Shown here in pieces: positions 42,542 to 51,317 of a DNA stretch of 58,448 nt; the first letter of the stretch is position 1; each line of letters opens with the position of its first letter. Below the pieces are notes generated by a model, which had not been told where the DNA came from, made no database searches, and worked only from the letters and a program-made list of their open reading frames with translations. The stretch comes from an uncultured Faecalibacterium sp. (GTDB lineage Bacteria; Bacillota; Clostridia; Oscillospirales; Ruminococcaceae). A program made the position numbers and the translations under genes. The DNA lies in assembly GCA_944386015.1 (NCBI GenBank), contig CALWZK010000006.1:1-58448 (forward strand), given 5' to 3'.

Positions 42542-43306
42542 ATGGAACATCGCGAAGCCCTCAACGACACCCCGGCGGGCTGGGACACCGGCCGGGAAAA
42601 CCAGGTGGACCTGGTGGATTTGTTTTATCTGCTGTGGGGACACATCTGGGTGATCCTGGGCTGTCTGGCCGCCGGCGCGGCTGCGGCCCTGCTCATCACC
42701 CGGTTCTTCATCACCCCCCTCTATGAGGCCACCTCCAGCCTGTATGTGGTGTCGGCCTCCAACAACTCGGTGGTCAACCTCACCGACCTGCAGATCGGCT
42801 CCCAGCTGACGGCGGACTATCAGGAACTGATGCGCAGCCGCCCCCTGCTGGAGGACGTCATCAGCCGGCTGTCCCTGGAGGGGATGACGGTGCAGGACCT
42901 GGAAAAGCAGATCCGGATCACCAACACCTCTGACACCCGGATTCTGAAGGTCACCGCCTCCAGCCCCGACCCCCAGCAGGCGGCGGACATCGCCAACCAG
43001 CTGGTGTCCCTGGCCCGGGAGTATCTGCCCCGGATCATGGAGACCCAGGAGCCCAACCTGGTGGAGGAGGCGGTGGTGCCCACCCGGAAAGCCAGCCCCA
43101 GCTATCTGTACAACCTGGTGCTGGGGGGCATCCTGGGGGCGGCTGTCTGCTGCGGCGTCCTGGTGGGGCGCCGGCTGCTGAACGACACCCTGGTGACCCC
43201 CGAAGACATGGCCCGCTGCTTTGGGGTGGAGCCGCTGGCCACCATCCCCGAGAGCGGCGGCGGTAAAGGGAAAAAGGGCCTGCTGCGCAAAAAGGAGGCC
43301 TCATGA
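42542..43306 (+). CDS. CpsC/Wzz-type chain-length protein, cluster B
   Basis: The product of about 254 residues is the paralogue of the protein at 13742. It has two transmembrane helices (about 28-48 ILGCLAAGAAAALLITRFF and about 188-208 LVLGGILGAAVCCGVLVGRRL) flanking an outer loop with YEATSSLYVVSASNNSVVNLTD and TRKASPSYL. It modulates chain length and activates CpsD. ATG 42542 has AGGAG 12 bp upstream; a TTG at 42533 sits too close to it. The stop overlaps the cpsD start by 4 bp. Confidence 0.92.
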   Translation: MEHREALNDTPAGWDTGRENQVDLVDLFYLLWGHIWVILGCLAAGAAAALLITRFFITPLYEATSSLYVVSASNNSVVNLTDLQIGSQLTADYQELMRSRPLLEDVISRLSLEGMTVQDLEKQIRITNTSDTRILKVTASSPDPQQAADIANQLVSLAREYLPRIMETQEPNLVEEAVVPTRKASPSYLYNLVLGGILGAAVCCGVLVGRRLLNDTLVTPEDMARCFGVEPLATIPESGGGKGKKGLLRKKEAS

Positions 43307-44046
43307 GAGAACTGATCATCCACAACATGCCCGAGCTGCCCTTTGCGGCCGCCGAGGCCCTGAACCAGCTGCGGATCAACCTGGGCTTCTGCGGGGACCA
43401 GATCCGCACCATCATGATGACCAGCAGCGTGCCCAACGAGGGCAAGAGCTTTCTGACCATCCAGCTGTGGCGCCAGATGGCCCAGGTGGGCAGCAGCCCG
43501 GTGCTGCTGATCGACTGCGATTTCCGCAACTCCGAGATGCGCCGCAAATACAGCATCCGCAGCGCCAGCGGGGAAAAACTGATGGGCGCCGCCCACCACC
43601 TGGCCGGCAAAGCAAACATACAGAATGTAATCTATAAAACAAATATTCCAAATGGGTATATGATTCCGGTGGCTTCCACCATTGCCAACCCCACCATCCT
43701 GCTGGAAAACCCCCGGTTTGCCCAGATGGTGGCATACTGCGCCGGGCAGTTCGGCACCGTCCTGATCGACACGCCGCCCCTGTGCAGCGTGGCGGACGGG
43801 CTGAACATCGCCCGCTCCTGCGACGGTACGGTGCTGGTGGTGCGCAGCGGTTCCACCTCCCGCAGGCTGGTGCAGCATTCGGCCCAGCTGCTGAGGCGGA
43901 CTGAAACCCCGCTGCTGGGCATGGTGCTCAACCGGGCCGACACCGGCAGCCGGGCCAGCGCCTATTACCAGCGTTACTACGGTAGCAATGACTACGGCTA
44001 CGGCCGCAGTCATTCGCACAATACATCATCCAATGGAGGTACGTAA
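43303..44046 (+). CDS. CpsD-type bacterial tyrosine kinase, cluster B
   Basis: The 247-residue BY-kinase has Walker A SSVPNEGKSFLTIQLW, Walker A' VLLIDCDFRNSEMRRKY, Walker B TVLIDTPPLCSVADGL, and a C-terminal tyrosine cluster (AYYQRYYGSNDYGYGRSH). It is closely related to the cluster A copy (14539) over its whole length. A short AT-rich patch at 43612-43662 (codons for ANIQNVIYKTNIPNGYM) stands out in otherwise GC-rich DNA, and its protein sequence nearly matches copy A (ANIEDVIYKTNIPNGYM). It is followed 2 bp later by the unknown secreted protein. Confidence 0.94.
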   Translation: MRELIIHNMPELPFAAAEALNQLRINLGFCGDQIRTIMMTSSVPNEGKSFLTIQLWRQMAQVGSSPVLLIDCDFRNSEMRRKYSIRSASGEKLMGAAHHLAGKANIQNVIYKTNIPNGYMIPVASTIANPTILLENPRFAQMVAYCAGQFGTVLIDTPPLCSVADGLNIARSCDGTVLVVRSGSTSRRLVQHSAQLLRRTETPLLGMVLNRADTGSRASAYYQRYYGSNDYGYGRSHSHNTSSNGGT

Positions 44047-44048
44047 AC

Positions 44049-44777
44049 ATGAACAACAAGTTGGTCCGAACCATGGCCAGCGCATCGGTGGCCGCAGCCA
44101 TTGCGGTAGCCATGGGCAGCCAGGTCCTGGCAGTGGAGTGGCGCCCCAGCCGCACCCAGAGTGAGGTGGGGCTGCCCCAGACCACGGTGACCACCAGTGC
44201 CGGCACCACCGTCACGGTGTCCACTTCCCCTGCCATCGATCCGGCCACCGGCTCCGCAGTCCAGGTGGAGTCCTCCCAGGAGGTTCTGATCCAGGTGACC
44301 CCTGTGTCGGCCACCCTGGCAGCCAACGCTGCCCTCAACGCCACCGGCCTGTCGGCCCTGCAGCTGTCGGGCCAGGCCACGTCCAGCGGCCTGTCCTATG
44401 CCGCCAACGGCCAGCTGAACAACCTGTACGCCCAGGTCTCCGCTGCCGAGTCGGTGAGCGGCCTGCTGGCCGCCACCGCACCTGCGGCTGCTGCTGCCTT
44501 CGAGTCCACCGTGGGCGCCTCTGCTGACAGCTACAGCCCCATCGCCCTGTATGACATCGCCGCTTCGGCCGGCGCTGCCAACGCCATCGCCCAGGGCGGC
44601 GCTGTGGATGTGGCCATCACGGTGCCCGGCGTCACCGACGGCACCCGTATGGTTGCCATCTGCTGGGACCGCCAGGGCAACTCCCGCATTGTGCCGGTCC
44701 GGGTTTCGGGGGGCGCTGTCTATCTGACGGTCACCACCTCCGGCCCCGTGATGCTGATGGCTCAGGCCCAGGCCTGA
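44049..44777 (+). CDS. Secreted protein of unknown family (EWRPSRTQSEVG type), cluster B
   Basis: The 242-residue paralogue of the protein at 15338 has a signal peptide (residues 1-28) and a mature start VEWRPSRTQSEVGL. The Ala-rich middle and C-terminal strand region (VDVAITVPGVTDGTRMVAICWDRQGN, then VYLTVTTSGPVMLMAQAQA) are shared. The GGAGGTACGTAAAC ribosome site closely matches that of the cluster A copy. Like it, it is the last gene before a terminator. No transmembrane helix or sorting motif is seen after the signal, so it may be free or bind the glycan. I do not recognise a known family. Confidence 0.8.
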   Translation: MNNKLVRTMASASVAAAIAVAMGSQVLAVEWRPSRTQSEVGLPQTTVTTSAGTTVTVSTSPAIDPATGSAVQVESSQEVLIQVTPVSATLAANAALNATGLSALQLSGQATSSGLSYAANGQLNNLYAQVSAAESVSGLLAATAPAAAAAFESTVGASADSYSPIALYDIAASAGAANAIAQGGAVDVAITVPGVTDGTRMVAICWDRQGNSRIVPVRVSGGAVYLTVTTSGPVMLMAQAQA

Positions 44778-44799
44778 TCGCGCTGTTCTAACGGCAAAG

Positions 44800-44860
44800 C
44801 CAACCAAGGCTGCTCTCTCACCGCGGACAGCGCGGGGGAGGGCAGCCTTCTTTGGTTTGG
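44800..44860 (+). terminator. Terminator ending the cluster B regulatory module
   Basis: CCAACCAAGGCTGC (44800-44813) pairs with GGCAGCCTTCTTTGG and following bases (44841-44860), an interrupted helix with T-rich right arm. It has the same relative position as the cluster A terminator at 16122-16175. Confidence 0.65.
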
Positions 44861-44903
44861 CCGGTTTTGGCAGCCAAGACAGATGATGGAAGGAGATGTG
44901 CCC

Positions 44904-45596
44904 ATGATACCCACAGGCGAACAACCACGTTTCCCCGGCGGGGAGGCCCCCCGCCGCTGGCTGGACCGCAGCCAGGTCCTGGAGGGCCGGCGGCTTTATT
45001 GGATGGGCCGCCGGGCCCAGGACCTGGTGCTGTCGGCGGCGGCCCTGGCCCTTCTGTGGCCCCTGATGGGGCTGGTGGCCCTGGCCATCTGGCTGGACAG
45101 CCCCGGGGCAAGCCCGATTTTTGTCCAGGACCGGGTGGGCCGGGACGGCCGGCTGTTCCGGTTTTACAAGTTCCGGTCGATGGTGCCCGACGCCGAGGCC
45201 CGGCTGGGTGAGGTGCTGGGCCGGAACGAGATGGACGGCCCGGTGTTCAAAATCCAGGATGACCCCCGGGTCACCCGGGTGGGGCGGGTGCTCCGCCGCA
45301 CCGGCCTGGACGAGCTGCCCCAGCTGGTGAACATCCTGAAAAGCGATATGAGCATTGTGGGGCCCCGGCCTGCTTTGCCCCGGGAGGCGGCCCAGTACAC
45401 CGACTATGAGCGCCAGCGCCTCTATGTGACCCCCGGCCTGACCTGCTACTGGCAGATCATGCCCCACCGCAACCAGCTCAGCTTTGCCCAGTGGGTGGAG
45501 CTGGACCTCCAATACATACAGGAGCGCAGCTTCTGGCTGGACTGGAAGATCATCTTCAAGACCTTCCGCACCGTCCTGCGGATGTACGGCGCCTGA
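44904..45596 (+). CDS. Priming sugar transferase, copy 3 (cluster B)
   Basis: The product of about 230 residues is a phosphoglycosyl transferase like copies 1 and 2. It has the helix LALLWPLMGLVALAIWL, then [53 protein letters not shown] with the Asp-Glu pair, and [21 protein letters not shown]. It starts the cluster B repeat unit. ATG 44904 is favoured by GGAAGGAG 8 bp upstream; the earlier ATG at 44883 lacks a good site. It sits directly after the module terminator, with no promoter I can see between, as in cluster A. Confidence 0.93.
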   Translation: MIPTGEQPRFPGGEAPRRWLDRSQVLEGRRLYWMGRRAQDLVLSAAALALLWPLMGLVALAIWLDSPGASPIFVQDRVGRDGRLFRFYKFRSMVPDAEARLGEVLGRNEMDGPVFKIQDDPRVTRVGRVLRRTGLDELPQLVNILKSDMSIVGPRPALPREAAQYTDYERQRLYVTPGLTCYWQIMPHRNQLSFAQWVELDLQYIQERSFWLDWKIIFKTFRTVLRMYGA

Positions 45597-45607
45597 AAGG
45601 AATGACC

Positions 45608-46684
45608 ATGCAGAAAAAACTCCTCTGGGTCGCCGAGGCCATGGGGGGCGGCGTCCTGACCTATCTGGTGGAGCTGTCCAGCCGGCTGGCCGGCGTCTAC
45701 GACATCTACCTGGCCTATGGGCTGCGGCCCGAGACGCCCCCCGACTTCAAGACCCGGTTTGACCCCCGGGTCCACCTGGTGGAAGTGAAGGACTTCTGCC
45801 GGGAGATCCGCCCCGCCCGGGATTTCGGGGCCCTGCAGCAGCTGCGGCAGCTGGCCCGGGAGATCCGCCCCGACCTGATCCACCTCCACAGCAGCAAGGC
45901 GGGGGCCCTGGGCCGGCTGGCCTGGAGCGGGAAAAAGACCCCTCTCCTCTACACCCCCCACGGCTACAGCTTTTTGATGGCCGACTGCAGCCCCCTGCGG
46001 CGGCAGATGTACCGCACCATCGAGGCAGTCTGCGGCTGGCGGCGGTGTACCACCGTCAGCTGCGGGGCGGGGGAGCACCGGGAGAGCCTCCGGCTGGCCC
46101 GGCGGGCGGCCTGGATTCCCAACGGCATCGACGTGGAGGAGCTGAACCGCCTGATGGCCCTGGCCCCCGCCCCGGCCCAAGACAAGCCCTTCACCGTCTA
46201 CACCCTGGGGCGGATCTGCCCCCAGAAAAACCCCGAGCAGTTTGCCGCAGTGGCCCGGGCCCTGCCCGATGTACACTTTGTCTGGATCGGGGAGGGGGAG
46301 CAGCGGGCCCTGCTGGATGCCCCCAACATCGAGATCACCGGCTGGGTCAGCCGGGAAGAAGCCCTCCGCCGGGCCATGGAGGGGGATGTGTTCCTGCTGA
46401 CCTCCCGGTGGGAGGGGCTGCCCATGAGCCTGCTGGAATCCATGTACCTGGGCAAGACCTGCGCCGTCAGCGATGCCGCCGGCAACCGGGAAGTGATCCG
46501 CACGGGGGAAAACGGCTTTGTCTGCCGCACCACAGAAGACTACGTCCAGGCCATCCGCCAGGCCCGGGCGGGCCGGACCATGCCCCTGATCCGGCGGGCC
46601 CGCCGGGATGTGCTGGACACCTACAATGTGGAGGCCATGGCCCGGGCCTACCGCCAGCTCTATGACGGCCAGCAGGCCGGCTGA
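45608..46684 (+). CDS. Glycosyltransferase family 4 protein
   Basis: The product of about 358 residues is a GT-B glycosyltransferase. The N-terminus is LLWVAEAMGGGVLTYLVELS, then DLIHLHSSKAGALGRLAW and LLYTPHGYSFLM. The donor domain begins YTLGRICPQKNPEQFAAVARA and ends with the nucleotide-sugar patch LTSRWEGLPMSLLESMYLGK (E-x7-E) and GNREVIRTGENGF. It follows the priming transferase by 11 bp and probably adds the second sugar on the cytoplasmic face. ATG 45608 is set by AAAGG 7-8 bp upstream. Confidence 0.9.
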   Translation: MQKKLLWVAEAMGGGVLTYLVELSSRLAGVYDIYLAYGLRPETPPDFKTRFDPRVHLVEVKDFCREIRPARDFGALQQLRQLAREIRPDLIHLHSSKAGALGRLAWSGKKTPLLYTPHGYSFLMADCSPLRRQMYRTIEAVCGWRRCTTVSCGAGEHRESLRLARRAAWIPNGIDVEELNRLMALAPAPAQDKPFTVYTLGRICPQKNPEQFAAVARALPDVHFVWIGEGEQRALLDAPNIEITGWVSREEALRRAMEGDVFLLTSRWEGLPMSLLESMYLGKTCAVSDAAGNREVIRTGENGFVCRTTEDYVQAIRQARAGRTMPLIRRARRDVLDTYNVEAMARAYRQLYDGQQAG

Positions 46685-46694
46685 GGAGGACAAG

Positions 46695-47516
46695 ATGCAA
46701 TACACCAGCCTGCTCCAAACCATCAAGCAGTCCCCATGGCTGGACGGGGCTGCCCGGCTGGCGGCCTCGCCTTGGCTGGCCGCCCAGCAGCGCCGGGCCG
46801 ACCAGGAGGCCGCTGCCCGCCGCGCCGGCGCAGCTGACCCCCGGTACCAGTGGATTCTGGAACAAAAAGACAAGTACAAGGGCCAGCGGTGCTTTGTGGT
46901 GGCCACCGGCCCCAGCCTGACCATGGAAGACCTGGACCGCATCCGGGGGGAAAAGAGCTTTGGGATGAATTCCTGCCTGCTGGCCTTTGAGCAGACCCGC
47001 TGGCGGCCCGACTTTTACATGATCCAGGACCGGTATGTCTACCGCAAACTGGCCCCCCTGCTGGAAGGGGAGCCGGGGGCCCGGCTGCCGGCGGTGTGGG
47101 TGGGCAGCAGCATTGCCCGCCCTCTGCCCGAAGGGTTCCGGCGCTACCCCCTCCACCTGCTGGATCACCGGATGTTCCACCGGCAGGGGTACGGCGCCTT
47201 CCGTTTTTCGGAGGACTGCTACGGCTGCGTCTGCGACGGCTATTCGGTGACCTTCTCCGCTTTGCAGATGGCCTGCTACATGGGCTTTCGGGAGATCTGC
47301 CTGCTGGGCTGCGACTGCGATTACACCGGGCCCCAAAGCCACTTTCGCCCCTACGGCTACCGGGACCCCCAGGCCGCTCGGATGGGGGCAAAGATGCTGG
47401 CGGGCCACGCCGCTTTCCGGCAGTTTGCCGAGGCCCGGGGGGTCCGGGTCCTCAACTGCACCCGGGGCGGGGCGCTGGAAGCCTACCCCCGCATCCCCCT
47501 GGAAACCATCGTCTGA
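46695..47516 (+). CDS. DUF115/MptE-like protein (possible CMP-sugar transferase)
   Basis: The product of about 273 residues has the DUF115/6-hydroxymethylpterin diphosphokinase MptE-like signature CFVVATGPSLTMEDLDRIRGEKSFGMNSCLLAFE, then PDFYMIQD, SVTFSALQMACYMGFREICLLGCDCDY near residue 190-215. The family includes Maf flagellin-modification proteins, which transfer CMP-nonulosonates and share a fold with sialyltransferases. It sits directly before a CMP-sugar synthetase-like gene and an aldolase. GAGGAGG lies 5-6 bp upstream of ATG 46695. A transferase role is inference from family and context; enzymatic function in this branch is not established. Confidence 0.72.
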   Translation: MQYTSLLQTIKQSPWLDGAARLAASPWLAAQQRRADQEAAARRAGAADPRYQWILEQKDKYKGQRCFVVATGPSLTMEDLDRIRGEKSFGMNSCLLAFEQTRWRPDFYMIQDRYVYRKLAPLLEGEPGARLPAVWVGSSIARPLPEGFRRYPLHLLDHRMFHRQGYGAFRFSEDCYGCVCDGYSVTFSALQMACYMGFREICLLGCDCDYTGPQSHFRPYGYRDPQAARMGAKMLAGHAAFRQFAEARGVRVLNCTRGGALEAYPRIPLETIV

Positions 47517-47530
47517 AAGGAGACTGATCT

Positions 47531-48199
47531 ATGACCACCGTCGCCGTTGTCCCCATCAAGCGGAACAACCGCCGCCTTCCCCATAAAAACACCCGGCCCT
47601 TCACCGGGGGCCAGCCTCTGTGCTGGTACATCCTCACCACCCTGCTGTCCATGCCCGAGCTGGACCGGGTGTACGTCTACTGCAGCGACCCCGACATCCA
47701 GGACTTCCTGCCGCCGGGGGTGGAGTTTCTCCGCCGGTCCCCTGAACTGGACCGGGATTCCGCCAGCATGACCTATGTGCTGGCCAGCTTTGCCCGGGAG
47801 GTGGAGGCCGACTGCTATGTGATGGCCCACGCCACCGCCCCCTTCATCGGGGCCGGGTCCATCCGCCGGGGGCTGGAGGCCGTCCGCAGCGGGGCCTACG
47901 ATTCGGCCCTGTCGGCCCGGAAGGTCCAGGACTTTTTCTGGAAGGACGGCCGCCCCTGGAACTATGACCCCGACTGCATCCCCCGGACCCAGGACCTGCC
48001 GCCCCTCTACCAGGAGACCAGCGGCTTTTACATCTATACCCGGGAGGTCATCACCCACCTGGGCCGCCGGGTGGGCAAGCGGCCCTGCCTGGTGGAGGTC
48101 AGCGGCATCGAGGCGGTGGACATCGACGAGGCGGAGGACTTCCGCATTGCCGACGCCCTCTACCGCTGCGGCTATCTGCCGGGGCAGGAGGTGGGCTGA
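47531..48199 (+). CDS. CMP-sugar synthetase-like cytidylyltransferase (NeuA/KdsB family)
   Basis: The 222-residue product has a GT-A nucleotidyltransferase fold of the acylneuraminate cytidylyltransferase type. It opens VAVVPIKRNNRRLPHKNTRPFTGG, matching the P-x-K-x-x-S-x-R-x-x-x-K-N nucleotide loop in altered form. The strands VYVYCSDPDI, YVMAHATAPF and the late GFYIYTREVI and GIEAVDIDEAEDF (acidic metal site) follow. It would activate a keto-acid sugar as its CMP derivative. It starts 14 bp after the DUF115 gene, has a GAAAGGAG site, and stops 1 bp before the aldolase. The acceptor sugar is unknown; no NeuB/NeuC homologue is present in the window. Confidence 0.85.
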   Translation: MTTVAVVPIKRNNRRLPHKNTRPFTGGQPLCWYILTTLLSMPELDRVYVYCSDPDIQDFLPPGVEFLRRSPELDRDSASMTYVLASFAREVEADCYVMAHATAPFIGAGSIRRGLEAVRSGAYDSALSARKVQDFFWKDGRPWNYDPDCIPRTQDLPPLYQETSGFYIYTREVITHLGRRVGKRPCLVEVSGIEAVDIDEAEDFRIADALYRCGYLPGQEVG

Positions 48200-48200
48200 G

Positions 48201-49235
48201 ATGGGCACCATCCAGATCCTGGACTGCACCCTCCGGGACGGGGGCTACTGCAACGACTGCCGCTTCGGCCTGGGGAATCAGCGGCGGATCACCGCCGGGC
48301 TGGCCCGGGCGGGGGTCGAGATCATCGAGTGCGGCTTTTTGATGGACCAGGTGCTGTATCACCCCGACGTCACCCGGTTCACTTCTCCCGAGCAGATCGG
48401 CGCCATCCTGCCGGGGGCCCGGGAAAATGCCTCCCCCTTGTATGTGGCCCTGGCCGATTTTGGCCGCTATGATTTTGACTGCCTGCCGCCCCAGTCTGAT
48501 ACCCCCATCCAGGGCATCCGGGTGGCCTTCCACAAAAAGGACTGGCCCGGGGCCCTGGCGGCCTGCCGCACCGTCCGGGACAAGGGCTACAAGGTCTTTG
48601 TCCAGCCCATGGTGACGGCAGGGTACACCGACCGGGAATTCCTGGAGCTGATTGCCCGGGTCAATGCGCTGGAGCCCTACGCCTTTTACCTGGTGGACAG
48701 CTTCGGCACCCTCCAGCGGCCCGAGCTGCTGCGGCGGTTTGCCCTGGTGGAGCACAACCTGGCCCCCGGCATCCGCATCGGCTTCCACCCCCACAACAAC
48801 CTGCAGCTGGCTTTTGCCAACGCCCAGGCCCTGGCCGAGCTCCACAGCCGGCGGGACCTGATTGTGGACAGCTCCATCTACGGCATGGGCCGGGGGGCGG
48901 GGAATTTGAACACCGAGCTTTTCGCCCGGTACCTCAACGACCAGGCAGGGGGCCGCTACCGGCTGGCCCCCCTGCTGGACCTGCTGGATGAGGTGGTGCT
49001 GGGTTTTTACCGCCAGAACCCCTGGGGCTACACGGCGGCCTATTACCTGACGGCTTCCCACCAGGCCCACCCCGACTATGGCAGCTACCTGGAACGCCAG
49101 GAGACTTTGTCGGCCCGGGAGATGGACGGGATTCTGGCTGGGCTGGACCCGGCCCGGAAGCTGGCCTTTGACCCGGCCTCCATCGAGGCCCTGGTCCACG
49201 CCTGCCGGCGGGAGCGGGAGGGCCGGGCCCTGTGA
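48201..49235 (+). CDS. HMGL/DRE-TIM aldolase-like protein (4-hydroxy-2-oxovalerate aldolase type)
   Basis: The product of about 344 residues is a DRE-TIM metallolyase. Signatures: ILDCTLRDGGYCNDCRFG at residues 7-24 (metal and catalytic Asp-Arg), IECGFL, YLVDSFGTL, the His-x-His metal site GFHPHNNLQLA (about 194-205) and SSIYGMGRGAGNLNTEL, the G-x-G-x-G-A-G-N motif of the 4-hydroxy-2-oxoacid aldolases. It would form or cleave a C-C bond between pyruvate-type and aldehyde substrates. It starts 1 bp after the cytidylyltransferase stop and ends in a 4 bp overlap with the next glycosyltransferase (GTGA), so coupling is tight. A role in making an acidic keto-sugar is an inference. Confidence 0.85.
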   Translation: MGTIQILDCTLRDGGYCNDCRFGLGNQRRITAGLARAGVEIIECGFLMDQVLYHPDVTRFTSPEQIGAILPGARENASPLYVALADFGRYDFDCLPPQSDTPIQGIRVAFHKKDWPGALAACRTVRDKGYKVFVQPMVTAGYTDREFLELIARVNALEPYAFYLVDSFGTLQRPELLRRFALVEHNLAPGIRIGFHPHNNLQLAFANAQALAELHSRRDLIVDSSIYGMGRGAGNLNTELFARYLNDQAGGRYRLAPLLDLLDEVVLGFYRQNPWGYTAAYYLTASHQAHPDYGSYLERQETLSAREMDGILAGLDPARKLAFDPASIEALVHACRREREGRAL

Positions 49236-50437
49236 AGATTCTGTTCATCCAGGGTGGCTCCCGCTGGAAATATGACACCGAAGGCGGCGTCTACACAGAC
49301 TCCAATTTCAGCGAGCAGGTGTGGGCGCGGTACCAGGCCCTGGGGGACCTAACCGTCCTGCTGCGGCGGGAGGACCAGGTCTATGACCCCGGGGAGGCGG
49401 CGGCCCGGTTCAACCGGGTTGACACTGAAAAAATGAGCTGCGTGCCTCTGCCCGACCTCTACCGCCCCGCCCGGCGTCTGCTGGACCCGGCCCTCCGCCG
49501 CCGGGTGGGGCAGGCCATCGAGAGGGCAGTCCGGCAGGCCGACCGGGTGATTGTCCGCTCCCCCGGCAACTTTTACACCAACGCCGCCCTGGCCGCCTGC
49601 CGCCGGCAGCACCGGCCCTGCCTGGTGGAGGTCACCGGCTTTGCCTGGGAGGGCAGCTGGTACCACAGCCCGGCGGGGAAGCTGCTGGCCCCCTGGCGGG
49701 AGCTGCGGTGCCGGGCCCTGGTGGCCGGGGCCCCCTGGGCGGTGTATGTGACCCGCCAGGCTTTGCAGCAGCGCTACCCCTGCCGGGGCAAAACCCTGGG
49801 CTGCTCCGACGTGGAGCTGGCCCCCCTGGACCCGGCGGTGCTGGCGGCCCGGCTGGCCCGCATCGGGGCGGGGCAGGAGACCCTGGTCATCGGAACAGCG
49901 GGCTTTCTGGATGTGGCTTACAAGGGCCAGCGGTGGGTCATCGAGGCCCTGGCCCTGCTGCGCCGGAAGGGGCTTACCGGGTTCCGGTATCAGCTGGCGG
50001 GAGCGGGCAGCGGCCAGGCCCTGCTGGCCCATGCCCGCCGGCTGGGGGTGGCAGACCAGGTGGAGCTGGTGGGCAGCCTGCCCCGGCACCGGATGGACGC
50101 CTGGTACGACGGGCTGGACCTCTACATCCACCCCAGCGTCAGCGAGGGGCTGTGCCGGTCGATTGTGGAGGCCATGAGCCGCGGGGTGCCGGTGGCCTGC
50201 ACCCGGGCAGGGGGCAATGTGGAGCTGGCCAATCCCGCCTTTCTCTTTGGCCGGCGGGACGCCGCCGGCATTGCCGCAGCACTGGAACGGCTGGCAGACC
50301 CCGCCGCCCGGGCAGCGGAGGCCCGCCGCAGCTTTGACGCCGCCCGGGCCTTTGACAGCCAGGCCCTGGACCGGGCCAGAAAGGAATTTTACCAGGCATT
50401 TGTCCATGAAGAAGACCAAAACCCTTGTGCTGATTGA
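49232..50437 (+). CDS. Glycosyltransferase family 4 protein
   Basis: The 401-residue GT-B enzyme starts at GTG 49232, overlapping the aldolase stop (GTGA). It begins MKILFIQGGSRWKYDTEGGVYTDSNFSEQVW, then VIVRSPGNFYTNAA and CLVEVTGFAWEGSWYHS. The donor domain has VIGTAGFLDVAYKGQRWVIEAL, YQLAGAGSGQALLAHA and HPSVSEGLCRSIVEAMSRGVPVACT (E-x7-E patch). It overlaps the start of the next gene by 32 bp. It acts on the cluster B repeat unit; the sugar is not readable. Confidence 0.88.
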   Translation: MKILFIQGGSRWKYDTEGGVYTDSNFSEQVWARYQALGDLTVLLRREDQVYDPGEAAARFNRVDTEKMSCVPLPDLYRPARRLLDPALRRRVGQAIERAVRQADRVIVRSPGNFYTNAALAACRRQHRPCLVEVTGFAWEGSWYHSPAGKLLAPWRELRCRALVAGAPWAVYVTRQALQQRYPCRGKTLGCSDVELAPLDPAVLAARLARIGAGQETLVIGTAGFLDVAYKGQRWVIEALALLRRKGLTGFRYQLAGAGSGQALLAHARRLGVADQVELVGSLPRHRMDAWYDGLDLYIHPSVSEGLCRSIVEAMSRGVPVACTRAGGNVELANPAFLFGRRDAAGIAAALERLADPAARAAEARRSFDAARAFDSQALDRARKEFYQAFVHEEDQNPCAD

Positions 50438-51317
50438 CAGCCTCTATGAACAGTACGGCCTGGATGGCAGGGAGCAGAACGGGATTCTGTTTCTGCCCAT
50501 GCTCCGGGGCCGGCTGGAACGCAAGGCCCCCCGGGCCCTGCGCAAGCTCCACCTGTCTTTGCCCCTGCCGGGGAAAACCCTCTGGCTGGGCCGGTGGACC
50601 CGGCTTGCAGCGGACTATGACACCATCGTCCTGGCCGACGCAGGCAACACCCCCAACGTGGTGCGGTATCTGAAACGCCGCTGCCCCGGCAAACGGGTGA
50701 TCGTCTGGTACCGCAACCCGGTTTCAGCCAGCCTGCCGCCGGAAGTGTTTGACCGGTCGGCCTGTGAGGTGTGGTCCTTTGACCCGGCGGACTGTGCCGC
50801 CCACGGCCTGCGGTATAACCCCCAGTTCTACATCCCCCGCACCCCCGGCCCGGCCGGTGACGACGGGCAGGAGGCCTTTTTTGTGGGGCAGGACAAGGGC
50901 CGGGGGGAGATCCTCACCCGGCTGGAACAGGCCCTGCAGGCCGCGGGGTGCAAAACCCGGTTCTGCATTGTGGGGGTCAACAGCCCCCGGCTGTCCTATC
51001 GGGAGATCGTCCGCCGGGCCGCTGCCGCCCGGGTGATTGTGGACTGCCCCTGTGAAGGCCAGGCGGGGCTGACTCTGCGGCCCCTGGAAGCCCTTTTCTA
51101 CCAGAAAAAGCTGATCACCACCAGCCCCGGCATCCGGGAGCAGGACTTCTACCACCCCCACAATATCTTTGTCTGGGGGCAGGATGACCCGGCTGCCCTG
51201 GCAGATTTCCTGGCCCGGCCCTATGACGCCGGGGTGGACCGGTTCCGGGCAAAGTACAGCCTGGAGGCCTGGGCGGCCCGCTTTAACCTGACCCAACCGG
51301 AGGAGACCAACCCATGA
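50406..51317 (+). CDS. Glycosyltransferase-like protein of the cluster B assembly genes
   Basis: The product of about 303 residues starts inside the end of the preceding gene (32 bp overlap). It resembles short GT-B-like proteins found in capsule clusters: TLVLIDSLYEQYGLDGREQN, DTIVLADAGNTPNVVRYLKRRCPGKRVIVWYRNPV, EVWSFDPADCAAHGLRYNPQFYIP, and a C-terminal FYQKKLITTSPGIREQDFYHPHNIFVWGQDD. A donor-binding E-x7-E motif is not obvious, so activity is uncertain. It is coupled to the polymerase gene by a 4 bp overlap. Confidence 0.7.
   Translation: MKKTKTLVLIDSLYEQYGLDGREQNGILFLPMLRGRLERKAPRALRKLHLSLPLPGKTLWLGRWTRLAADYDTIVLADAGNTPNVVRYLKRRCPGKRVIVWYRNPVSASLPPEVFDRSACEVWSFDPADCAAHGLRYNPQFYIPRTPGPAGDDGQEAFFVGQDKGRGEILTRLEQALQAAGCKTRFCIVGVNSPRLSYREIVRRAAAARVIVDCPCEGQAGLTLRPLEALFYQKKLITTSPGIREQDFYHPHNIFVWGQDDPAALADFLARPYDAGVDRFRAKYSLEAWAARFNLTQPEETNP

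Noticed and set aside
49232-50437. Frameshift at the overlap of the two consecutive glycosyltransferase-type genes
   Set aside because: The 32 bp overlap is in different frames and both proteins look complete at their ends, so it is a normal overlap.
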